In this document: positions 25,373-32,438 of the stretch, in pieces
Numbering within the stretch: the stretch's first letter is position 1
Layout of the letters: every line of letters starts with the position of its first letter
The notes under the pieces: model-generated
Told to the model about the DNA's origin: nothing
The model's database searches: none
What the model saw: the letters and a program-made list of their open reading frames with translations, nothing else
Made by a program: the position numbers and the translations under genes
Source of the DNA: Nitrospinaceae bacterium
GTDB lineage: Bacteria; Nitrospinota; Nitrospinia; Nitrospinales; VA-1
Direction of reading: 5' to 3'
Length of the DNA: 53,164 nt
Assembly: GCA_029261695.1 (NCBI GenBank)
Contig: JAJDAV010000030.1
Coordinates: forward strand, 1 to 53,164

Positions 25373-26053
25373 TCACTCCTCCAATATGTGGTCTATTGTC
25401 ATTATGGAAACCCCAATATAAATGATATCAAAGGAGGCCGTCAAACCCACCCATTTCATCATATCGAGAAGCGGGACCCCTTCAAGTAGTTGACCGGTCA
25501 TCCTCACCACCCCAATTACGATTGGAATTAAAAGTGGATACAGAAGAATAGGCAGCATGATCTCGCGTGTTTTGAGGTTGGACGAAAGAGATGACAATAG
25601 CGTCCCTAAAGCACAAAATCCCAACGTCCCCAAAAATATCACCATCAAAAGAGGACCGAGATATTCTAAAATCTCAATATTAAAAAATATCATAAAAAGA
25701 GGAAGAATGAAAAGTTCCATGATCGACAAAAAAATAAAGTTACTGATCAATTTCCCAAAGTATATTGTCGTTCGGTCTGCAGGAACCAGCATCAACCCCA
25801 TCAAGCATCCGTTTTCTTTTTCAAGCATGAAAGAGCGATTCAACCCAATTGTTCCAGCAAAAAGAAAAGCCACCCACAAAACCCCAGGCCCCACCTCGCT
25901 TGCTTTTACGATGCTCAGGTTTATAGAAAAAATAAAAATCAGAATTACCAACAATGCAAAAATAAACATGGCACTGAGCAGTTCCCGGGTCTTTAACTCG
26001 GTAACAAAATCTTTCCAGACAATCGCTGCAATCTGATTAAAATATAAGTTCAT
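25373..26053 (-). CDS. ccmB: ABC transporter permease CcmB
   Basis: CcmB (226 residues from this start) is the membrane partner of CcmA; together with CcmC and CcmD they release haem-loaded CcmE. It is a six-span protein beginning MNLYFNQIAAIVWKDFVTEL, with SMELFILPLFMIFFNIEILE and ALGTLLSSLSSNLKTREIML typical of the family. A longer reading frame begins at an in-frame TTG at 26080 inside ccmA and is less likely. The gene sits between ccmA and ccmD. Confidence 0.93.
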   Translation of the reverse strand: MNLYFNQIAAIVWKDFVTELKTRELLSAMFIFALLVILIFIFSINLSIVKASEVGPGVLWVAFLFAGTIGLNRSFMLEKENGCLMGLMLVPADRTTIYFGKLISNFIFLSIMELFILPLFMIFFNIEILEYLGPLLMVIFLGTLGFCALGTLLSSLSSNLKTREIMLPILLYPLLIPIVIGVVRMTGQLLEGVPLLDMMKWVGLTASFDIIYIGVSIMTIDHILEE

Positions 26054-26069
26054 GATAAATATTTTTTCA

Positions 26070-26813
26070 TTAAGAACCAATTTCCATTACGAACTGGTTA
26101 TCACGAACCGCATCAAAATACATAGACTCAAATTGATCTCTATTCACATCTGCAATATTTTCCATGAAAGCAAACTTCCCCTGCACCTGCAAGGCAACCT
26201 TGTCGCACATCTCCAACCCACAGGAGATATCATGAGTGGTCATCAATATAGTTCTGCGACGATTATGTAGCCTCTTCAAATGCTCCTTTAAAACATTAGA
26301 AGCGTGGATGTCCAAACCGGTGAAGGGTTCATCTAGGAATAAAATAGTCGGATCATGGAGAATGGCTCGGGCAATAGAAAGTCGTTGCAACATGCCTCTG
26401 GAAAAAGTTCTAACGCGATCGTTTCTCCTCTGGCTTAGCCCTACTTCATCAATGACTTTCATGGCCTTTTCTTCAGGTTGACTTAGGCCGTGCATCCGGG
26501 CAAAAAACATCAAGTTTTCCACAGGTGTTAGGTCAGCATACAGCGCAGTTGCGTGGGAGATGACCCCTATCTCTTTTCGCATCTCAACATTGCCTTCAGT
26601 GACATCGAAACCGGCTATTTTTGCTGTCCCTGAAGTGGGCTGAGTCAATCCGCAAAGGATTTTTATTAAAGTAGTTTTTCCAGCGCCATTGGGACCAAAT
26701 ACCGTCAGAAACTCTCCCTGCTTCAATTCGAAATCAATACCGTCGACAGCCTTTAAGACACCAAAGGATTTTCGTAGATGTCGAACCTCCATTGCGTTTT
26801 CATCGGGTTCCAT
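26070..26813 (-). CDS. ccmA: Haem exporter-type ATPase CcmA
   Basis: CcmA (247 residues) is the ATPase of the CcmABCD complex; ATP hydrolysis releases holo-CcmE. It has Walker A GPNGAGKTT, signature FSRGMLQRLSIARAI, Walker B ILFLDEPFTGLD and the His switch MTTHDI. The sequence is a plain ABC2-type ATPase, and its identification as CcmA rests on its place between the ccmI-like gene and ccmB. The start lacks a strong ribosome binding site. Met8 is an alternative. Confidence 0.93.
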   Translation of the reverse strand: MEPDENAMEVRHLRKSFGVLKAVDGIDFELKQGEFLTVFGPNGAGKTTLIKILCGLTQPTSGTAKIAGFDVTEGNVEMRKEIGVISHATALYADLTPVENLMFFARMHGLSQPEEKAMKVIDEVGLSQRRNDRVRTFSRGMLQRLSIARAILHDPTILFLDEPFTGLDIHASNVLKEHLKRLHNRRRTILMTTHDISCGLEMCDKVALQVQGKFAFMENIADVNRDQFESMYFDAVRDNQFVMEIGS

Positions 26814-26837
26814 TGGACATGCCTGGGAGGGGAAAAA

Positions 26838-27164
26838 TCATCGGGATTTTGCAGACTTATTTTTTTTTCGGGCTTGCTCCAATTGATCCAATCGCTCGAT
26901 TAGTTCATTGGCTTCTGCTTCAAGTTTTTTTCGAAGTTCCTGGTAATCTGATTCAGATATCTTTTCAGTATTCAGGTCAAACTCAAGCTCCTTAATGGAA
27001 ATAAGAGTTTCCTCTTTTCGCACTAAAAGGTGCTTGTATTCATCACTGTCAGGGTCGACAGCTTCTACCAGCTTTTTGAGTTTCATCTTTCCAAACAGAG
27101 GAATCCCTATAACAAGTAAAATTACTACCACGAAAAGCAGCTCTAAGAAGTGGACAAATCCCAT
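26838..27164 (-). CDS. CcmI-like short membrane protein
   Basis: This 108-residue protein has one N-terminal membrane span (MGFVHFLELLFVVVILLVIG) and then a cytoplasmic-looking helical part with KELEFDLNTEKISESDYQEL and RKKLEAEANELIERLDQLEQ. That second region resembles the conserved segment of CcmI, which positions apocytochromes in E. coli. The long TPR domain of CcmI is missing, so it may be a shortened form. It lies between ccmH and ccmA with a two-base gap to ccmH. Confidence 0.7.
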   Translation of the reverse strand: MGFVHFLELLFVVVILLVIGIPLFGKMKLKKLVEAVDPDSDEYKHLLVRKEETLISIKELEFDLNTEKISESDYQELRKKLEAEANELIERLDQLEQARKKNKSAKSR

Positions 27165-27166
27165 CC

Positions 27167-27649
27167 CTATAACTCGATCCCGTCTAATTCATCTTGCAAT
27201 CGTTTGGAATATTTTCCTGGTGTCGCAGATTTTTCTTCAGGTACATCCTCGGAATCCGGCTTTTGTTTTTTCCCTATCCAAGAGTTTATAATTTTTCGAA
27301 CTCCCACGCCTCCAGCAATCAGCGCAACAAAGGGCATCACCCAGGCAGTAAGATTGAAACCAAATTTTGTCGGAGCCGACAAAACGGTTTCGCCGTATTT
27401 ATCCACTTGGGATTTAATGATTTGATCTACGGTAAGACCCGAATCAAGTAGTTTAGTAAACTTTGCCCGGGTTTTATCTGAGGTTGAGCAGGTACAATTA
27501 ATTAAAACCTTCCCGCATTTGTCATCGCACTTGCACATCAACGCATTTTCCAAATCTTGCAAAAGTGAACCTGCTTGCGATATTTCGGGAGCGCTCACAA
27601 CGAACCAAGCTGCAACAAAAATGCTCAAGAAAAATTTCAACATATGCAT
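27167..27649 (-). CDS. ccmH: CcmH-like thioreductase with divergent cysteine motif
   Basis: This 160-residue protein has a signal or anchor at its start, a helical CcmH domain (KFTKLLDSGLTVDQIIKSQV, then DKYGETVLSAP) and a second membrane span (about 100-118). CcmH normally has LRCxxC and reduces apocytochrome c. Here the region reads LMCKCDDKCGKVLINCTC, with cysteines at 39, 41, 45, 52 and 54. The pattern is not the canonical LRCxxC, so its redox or metal use may differ. It starts three bases after ccmF ends, with AGGAG nearby. Confidence 0.86.
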   Translation of the reverse strand: MHMLKFFLSIFVAAWFVVSAPEISQAGSLLQDLENALMCKCDDKCGKVLINCTCSTSDKTRAKFTKLLDSGLTVDQIIKSQVDKYGETVLSAPTKFGFNLTAWVMPFVALIAGGVGVRKIINSWIGKKQKPDSEDVPEEKSATPGKYSKRLQDELDGIEL

Positions 27650-27652
27650 TTT

Positions 27653-29668
27653 TTACTCCTGTGCCGGAGAAGGAAATAAAGTTTCTTCTCTTCGAAAACG
27701 TTCCAGACGGCGTCTCTGTTCAAGTCGATCGGGCCACATGGAAATCATCGTACCAAATGCAATGACCCAACCGCCCGTCCACATCCAGCTCACCATGGGG
27801 TTCACATAAACTTTAATAGTAGCCGATTCGTCATCTCTAAAATCAGCAAGGATCATGTATAAATCCTCTTTCCACGTTGAAAGCACATCTACTTCAGATA
27901 CAGGCTGATTCTGCCCCTTATAAAATTCTTTTTCTGGGCGCGCAGTCCAGTAATGGCTGCCGTTTCTTTCAACTTGGAGCTGAGCAATGACCCGAGTTTT
28001 AACACTGGTCGCTTCTATTGCCACCAATTTTTCATAAGTAATATCGTACCCTCTTATTTTAAAAGTCTCTCCGGTCTTAAGATGCTTTTCTACGTGAGTT
28101 CCATAAGCCTGCGATCCTGCAATACCCGCAAATATTAGAACAATACCTATATGAACGATATAACCTCCGTAGCGCCTTTTATTACGCCAGGTAACAGTCG
28201 CCAATGCTCCAAACATGGACTCCTCATGCAACCCCATTCTTGCAGCTGTTCCTTTAAAAAACTCTATTAGAATACAGGCCAACACAAACACACACAGGAC
28301 AAAAGTAATATAGGTATAATTCTCAACTCGGCTTCCCAAGGGAATTACAGGGGCCAATGCCACTGCCGCAATAAATGCCGCTGCCAAAGGCTTAAAAAAA
28401 TTCTTTTTCAAATTCGACACGGTAGCCCTGCGCCAGGCAATGACCGGACCAATACCAACGAGCGCCAAAAGCGCAAGCCCAATAGGAACGTTGACCTGAT
28501 TATAAAAAGGCGGACCTACAGTAATTTTTATCCCGCGAACCGCTTCGGAAATAATCGGGAAAATGGTCCCCCAAAATGTTGCGAACGCAATTCCCAGTAA
28601 TAATAAATTATTAAACAGGAAGCTACTTTCACGCGACAAAAAGGAATCTAGCTGATTCTCACTTTTTAATAGCGGAAGGCGAGCGATAATTAAAGCCATA
28701 CAAGAAAAAAGGATTACAAAAAGAAATGCTAGAAAATAATATCCTAACGTGGCTTCATCAAATGTGTGAACAGACTGGATAAGGCCGCTACGTGTAATGA
28801 AGGTCCCAAAAATGGTCATCACAAAAGTTAAGAGAATCAAAGACATGTTCCAGACCTTCATCATGTCCTTTTTCTCCTGGATCATGACGGAATGCAAAAA
28901 TGCGGTGGCAATCAATAGCGGCATAAATGCTGCATTTTCCACCGGATCCCAAGCCCAATACCCGCCCCAACCTAGCTCTACATAAGCCCAGGAGGCACCG
29001 AACAAATTTCCCATACAAAGAAAAAACCATGAGATCAGAGTCCATTTTCTTGTCAACCTAATCCAACCATCATCGAGATTCTTACTGATCAATGCTGCCA
29101 CAGCAAAAGCGAATGGAACGGTGAACCCAACATACCCCAGATATAAAGTCGGTGGATGAATTACCATCCAGTAATTTTGCAGGAGTGGATTCAAACCTCG
29201 ACCGTCTTCAGGCGGTAAAGGGATGCGCTCAAAGGGATTCGTAGAAAAATTTACCAAGAACAAGAAAAATATAATAATGATAAATAATACTGCCATCGCA
29301 TAGGGAACAACTCGCAGATTTTTTTTACGATTCTGGAAATGAACTACAACCGTATAGGTAGTGAGAAGCAATGTCCAAAATAACAGGGACCCCTTTTGCC
29401 CACCCCAAAAAGATGCAACTTTGTAAAACGTGTCGAGTTCAATATTAGAATAAGCCCATACATATTGGAGGCTGAAGTCATTGGTGAGAAATCCTCTCCA
29501 TAAACAAATGGAAGAGATCATCACGCAACCCCAGACGATTAGCGGCGTCTTATCCGCACTTAGGTAAAGGTCTATTCGATTGCCACGCGCAGACATGACA
29601 TAAGCAACACAGCCATAAATAGCGGTTGCCAGAGCTACAAGTAATGTAAATTCACCAATATCATTCAT
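27653..29668 (-). CDS. ccmF: Haem lyase subunit CcmF
   Basis: CcmF (671 residues) is the large multi-span haem lyase that joins haem from CcmE to apocytochrome c. It has the WWD domain WGWGGYWAWDPVENA (about residues 233-246), the conserved His171 in VIHPP, and RSGLIQSVHTFDE; a long periplasmic part lies before the last span. Length and motifs are typical of the family. It is the second gene of the operon after ccmE and has no clear ribosome binding site. Confidence 0.96.
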   Translation of the reverse strand: MNDIGEFTLLVALATAIYGCVAYVMSARGNRIDLYLSADKTPLIVWGCVMISSICLWRGFLTNDFSLQYVWAYSNIELDTFYKVASFWGGQKGSLLFWTLLLTTYTVVVHFQNRKKNLRVVPYAMAVLFIIIIFFLFLVNFSTNPFERIPLPPEDGRGLNPLLQNYWMVIHPPTLYLGYVGFTVPFAFAVAALISKNLDDGWIRLTRKWTLISWFFLCMGNLFGASWAYVELGWGGYWAWDPVENAAFMPLLIATAFLHSVMIQEKKDMMKVWNMSLILLTFVMTIFGTFITRSGLIQSVHTFDEATLGYYFLAFLFVILFSCMALIIARLPLLKSENQLDSFLSRESSFLFNNLLLLGIAFATFWGTIFPIISEAVRGIKITVGPPFYNQVNVPIGLALLALVGIGPVIAWRRATVSNLKKNFFKPLAAAFIAAVALAPVIPLGSRVENYTYITFVLCVFVLACILIEFFKGTAARMGLHEESMFGALATVTWRNKRRYGGYIVHIGIVLIFAGIAGSQAYGTHVEKHLKTGETFKIRGYDITYEKLVAIEATSVKTRVIAQLQVERNGSHYWTARPEKEFYKGQNQPVSEVDVLSTWKEDLYMILADFRDDESATIKVYVNPMVSWMWTGGWVIAFGTMISMWPDRLEQRRRLERFRREETLFPSPAQE

Positions 29669-29736
29669 GAATAAAAATAGAAGTCGGTTACCCTTTAGAT
29701 AAAGGGACCCCGCTTATTTTGAAGTTTTAGGGAAGG

Positions 29737-30225
29737 TCAAATCGTTGTCTTTGGTAAGGCGTCCACCTTTTTCAGGCCGGGCTCCTTATACTTATCGGTA
29801 CTCAGACTTCCAGGATGCATTTTACCTGCTTCTTTTTCCGCTTCATATTTTGAAGGGCAACTGGTCAGCAAAGTGTTTGCATGAAAGACACCATCTTTTC
29901 CCAGTGTCCCTTCTACAACTACCTCGCGCCCATCAGCAAACATGTCGGGCGTTACTCCTTGATAAGTTACTTTTATAGAGGACTCTTTCTCCTCAATTGA
30001 AAACTTCACATTTAAATAATCGTTGGGATCTCTTTGAATGGAACCATTAACGACATTGCCCTTAACCTTCATGCCGGCTCCGGCATAGGAGACTTTCTGG
30101 CTAAGCAATTCATCCACCGTAAAAAAATACTGTGAAGTATTACTTATCCCCATCGTAATTAAATAACCGATCGCCCCTACGATCAACAAGCTACCTACCA
30201 AAAATCTGACTTTTTTCTGCTTCAT
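29737..30225 (-). CDS. ccmE: Haem chaperone CcmE, Cys-type (CxxxY)
   Basis: CcmE (162 residues) takes haem from CcmC and hands it to CcmF in the periplasm. One N-terminal membrane span is followed by an OB-fold (KVKGNVVNGSIQRDPNDYLN, ITYQGVTPDMF-like part and VVVEGTLGKDGVFHA). The haem-binding motif is CPSKY with C123 and Y127, in place of the usual HxxxY. Cys-type CcmE is known from archaea and some bacteria with a modified system I. It is the first gene of the operon, and a promoter lies about 60 bases upstream of its start. Confidence 0.95.
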   Translation of the reverse strand: MKQKKVRFLVGSLLIVGAIGYLITMGISNTSQYFFTVDELLSQKVSYAGAGMKVKGNVVNGSIQRDPNDYLNVKFSIEEKESSIKVTYQGVTPDMFADGREVVVEGTLGKDGVFHANTLLTSCPSKYEAEKEAGKMHPGSLSTDKYKEPGLKKVDALPKTTI

Positions 30226-30282
30226 AACCGGTTCTAATCCTTTGGAAAAAGGTAATATACATAATCATTTAAGGCTTTTTTC

Positions 30283-30312
30283 ATAGTAGCATCAGGAATT
30301 TGGACTTGTCAA
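30283..30312 (-). promoter_or_regulatory. Promoter of the ccm operon
   Basis: Read on the minus strand: -35 TTGACA (30312-30307), an 18-base spacer, then TGC before the -10 TACTAT (30288-30283), giving an extended -10. Transcription would begin near 30275, about 50 bases before the ccmE ATG. The -35 is a perfect consensus; the -10 matches four of six. Confidence 0.72.
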
Positions 30313-30344
30313 AGCAAATCCTTTGGACTTGTCAAAGCAAATCC
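30299..30344. repeat. Perfect 23-bp tandem duplication across the ccm -35 region
   Basis: Bases 30299-30321 and 30322-30344 are identical and contiguous. Each unit contains TTGACA on the minus strand, so the -35 element of the ccm promoter exists twice, 23 bases apart. Only the promoter-proximal one has a matching -10. Confidence 0.92.
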
Positions 30345-30643
30345 ATTGAAATCGAAAGAGGTATTTACTCTTTCTACCCAAATCACTCAAGGTTGCCTAT
30401 ATATATAATGAAACAATCCCAATTTTATCCTTTTTGAACCAATTTCTGCATCCGCAATCCCAAAGACCCACCTGGACCTCCTTTCATCCGTTAAAAAATT
30501 CTGAAAGTGTCAGCCCCCAAAACCCCAGAAAATCTTCCAAAAATCCAAGACCGACTTCTAATAATATCGAGAAAACCCTGTTTTAATAAAAACTTATACG
30601 ATTTTCACCTTCCCCAAAAACAGCATTTTTGTCTCCTTTTATG
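30345..30643. other. Intergenic stretch between divergent ccm and mra operons
   Basis: About 300 bases with long C-rich and A-rich runs on the plus strand (for example near 30430-30480 and 30510-30560). No reading frame, hairpin with a U-run or RNA gene was seen. It separates the ccm promoter from the mraZ promoter, both read outward, and may hold upstream activation sites. Confidence 0.5.
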
Positions 30644-30671
30644 TTGACAGTTTGTCGGGTTATGATAGGAT
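30644..30671 (+). promoter_or_regulatory. Promoter of the mra/dcw cluster
   Basis: TTGACA at 30644-30649 is a perfect -35. TAGGAT at 30666-30671 gives a 16-base spacer and a four-of-six -10. Transcription would begin about 10 bases later, within the phased RTGT boxes. No other consensus pair is seen before mraZ. Confidence 0.65.
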
Positions 30672-30672
30672 T

Positions 30673-30716
30673 GTGTTCTAAAGTGTCTAGAAATGTAACT
30701 TTATGTCACTTTCCGT
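30673..30716 (+). promoter_or_regulatory. Candidate MraZ operator: RTGT boxes at 10-bp spacing
   Basis: GTGT (30673), GTGT (30683), ATGT (30693) and ATGT (30703) lie exactly 10 bases apart; a fifth, weaker match (CCGT at 30713) keeps the phase. MraZ is known to repress its own operon by binding short direct repeats spaced about one helical turn near the promoter. The identity of these boxes as MraZ sites is inferred from spacing, place and gene context. Confidence 0.6.
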
Positions 30717-30735
30717 CAAACTTGCAGGTAGAGTA

Positions 30736-31125
30736 ATGAGTAGTTTTTTAGGTACCTACAACATCAGTCTGGATGACAAAGGCCGTTTTAACGTTCCTGC
30801 GAAATTTCGCGGAACTTTAGAGCAGTCCGGCCCACAACTGGTGGTGTGTGCCATGGAGCCATTTCTAGTAGTTTTCCCACAAAAAGAATGGGCCCAAAAC
30901 GAAGACAAACTTAGTTCTCTTAATGCATTTGATAAAGAAGATCGGACCCGCCTTCGAGAATTTTATTCACGTGCCACGGACTGTGAAATGAAGTCTGGAA
31001 AAATTCTATTGCCTCTTAATTTGAGAGAGTTCGCCGGGCTCAATAAAGAAGCCGTACTGGTGGGAATGTCTAAAACATTTGAAATCTGGTCTCCCGATAG
31101 ATGGGATAAACAGGGAGGCGAGTAA
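30736..31125 (+). CDS. mraZ: Transcriptional regulator MraZ
   Basis: MraZ (129 residues from this start) is the DNA-binding repressor at the head of the dcw cluster. It holds two SpoVT/AbrB-like half domains: LDDKGRFNVPAKFR near the start and CEMKSGKILLPLNLREFAGL in the second half. The canonical DxxGR box is kept in the first and is degenerate (MKSGK) in the second. I start at the Met before SSFLGTYNISLDDKGR, because family members begin close to that strand; a frame open from 30703 would place the start inside the RTGT array. Confidence 0.93.
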   Translation: MSSFLGTYNISLDDKGRFNVPAKFRGTLEQSGPQLVVCAMEPFLVVFPQKEWAQNEDKLSSLNAFDKEDRTRLREFYSRATDCEMKSGKILLPLNLREFAGLNKEAVLVGMSKTFEIWSPDRWDKQGGE

Positions 31126-31185
31126 AGGAACGAGGCTTCGGTAGTATTTTTTATTTTACAACCATCGAATCGTCTCGGAAAGATC

Positions 31186-32124
31186 ATGCCAACGTACCAC
31201 GAATCGATAATGAAAAATGAAGTGCTTCATTATCTAAATATTCACATGGAGGGTGTAATCGTGGATGGCACATTAGGGGATGGAGGTCATACGGAATTCA
31301 TCCTTAAAAACACAGGGCCGAAAGTCAGAGTGCTCGGCATTGACCGAGATCAGTCTGCCATTGAAAGAGCCAGGGAACGACTAAATTGTTACCGGGACAG
31401 GGTAACGTTTGTTCACGGTTCCTTGGAAAACCTGCGGGATATTGTAACTCAATCAGGCTTAACTAAAATCAATGGTCTACTGCTTGACTTTGGTGTCTCC
31501 TCCCCCCAATTAGACACGCCGGAACGCGGATTCAGCATTCGAAATGATGGGCCTCTCGATATGAGGATGGATAACTCGCAAAAAACCACAGCAGCAGATC
31601 TTCTCGAAAAACTTAAGGATGCCGAATTGGTTTCTATAATAAAAAATTTTGGTGAGGAGCGGTTTGCAAAAAGAATCGTGCGCGCAATTCGCAGGGAGCA
31701 AGAAATAGCGCCAATTACCACAACATCGCACTTTTCTGAAATTATCTCGCGAGTAGTGCGGTCGCCGAGGCACTCGAGGATTCATCCTGCAACAAGAACT
31801 TTTCAAGCTTTGCGCATAGCAGTTAATAACGAGCTTGAGCAAATAAAAACTGTATTAAGCGATGCGATTCAACTTCTTGATTCTTCGGCGAGGATTGTAG
31901 CGATCTCTTTTCATTCTTTGGAGGATAGGATCGTGAAAACGTTTTTTCGTGCGGAAGAAAAAGGCTGCACATGTCCGCCCAAAATTCCAATTTGTATTTG
32001 TGGCAACAAACCGACTTTAAAAATTCATACACGTCGCCCCATATGCCCCTCAGAAGAAGAGATTGCGCTAAATCCCAGATCGATCAGCGCAAAATTGAGG
32101 GTGGCGGAAAGAGTATATGTTTAA
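31186..32124 (+). CDS. rsmH: 16S rRNA m4C1402 methyltransferase RsmH
   Basis: RsmH (312 residues) N4-methylates C1402 of 16S rRNA using S-adenosylmethionine. It has the SAM site VDGTLGDGGHTEFIL, LLLDFGVSSPQLDTPERGFS, RMDNSQ and the late motif AISFHSLEDRIVK. Length is typical. It follows mraZ with 60 bases between them and overlaps the start of ftsL by eight bases. Confidence 0.97.
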   Translation: MPTYHESIMKNEVLHYLNIHMEGVIVDGTLGDGGHTEFILKNTGPKVRVLGIDRDQSAIERARERLNCYRDRVTFVHGSLENLRDIVTQSGLTKINGLLLDFGVSSPQLDTPERGFSIRNDGPLDMRMDNSQKTTAADLLEKLKDAELVSIIKNFGEERFAKRIVRAIRREQEIAPITTTSHFSEIISRVVRSPRHSRIHPATRTFQALRIAVNNELEQIKTVLSDAIQLLDSSARIVAISFHSLEDRIVKTFFRAEEKGCTCPPKIPICICGNKPTLKIHTRRPICPSEEEIALNPRSISAKLRVAERVYV

Positions 32125-32434
32125 CGGTTCTCGGCTAATAAATCATGGGAAACTTCACATTGCGCCGAAAGGTTTTCGAATGATTTTTCTCATTTCCATA
32201 CTAATGATGCTAGCTGCTTTAGCGCTGGTTTGGCCGAATGTGAGAAAGGTGAAATTGTCTTACGACTATCAAGCTCTTGCGGCCGAACGAGAAGAGCTAT
32301 TAAGCGAGAACCATCTTTTGCGCTTAGAGAGAGAAACCCTGCAATCGTTGTATCGAATTCAGACTCTTGCAAAAAATGAAGTCGGGATGATTGAGCCGAA
32401 AAAAGGGCAAGTAACAACTATTTTCTTAAAATAA
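32117..32434 (+). CDS. ftsL: Cell division protein FtsL
   Basis: This 105-residue bitopic protein has a short basic N terminus, one membrane span (about 22-42, MIFLISILMMLAALALVW) and a periplasmic coiled coil (AAEREELLSENHLLRLERET). FtsL joins FtsB and FtsQ to activate FtsWI septal synthesis. Sequence conservation in FtsL is low, so the call rests on topology and the position between rsmH and ftsI. It ends four bases before the ftsI start. Confidence 0.88.
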   Translation: MFNGSRLINHGKLHIAPKGFRMIFLISILMMLAALALVWPNVRKVKLSYDYQALAAEREELLSENHLLRLERETLQSLYRIQTLAKNEVGMIEPKKGQVTTIFLK

Positions 32435-32438
32435 AGTT

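Noticed and set aside
30299-30344. The two 23-bp units considered as a CRISPR-like start
   Set aside because: The units touch with no spacer and occur only twice; there are no cas genes.
30345-30643. Possible small gene or RNA in the ccm-mra intergenic region
   Set aside because: No reading frame with a ribosome binding site, no hairpin with a U-run and no known RNA pattern was found.
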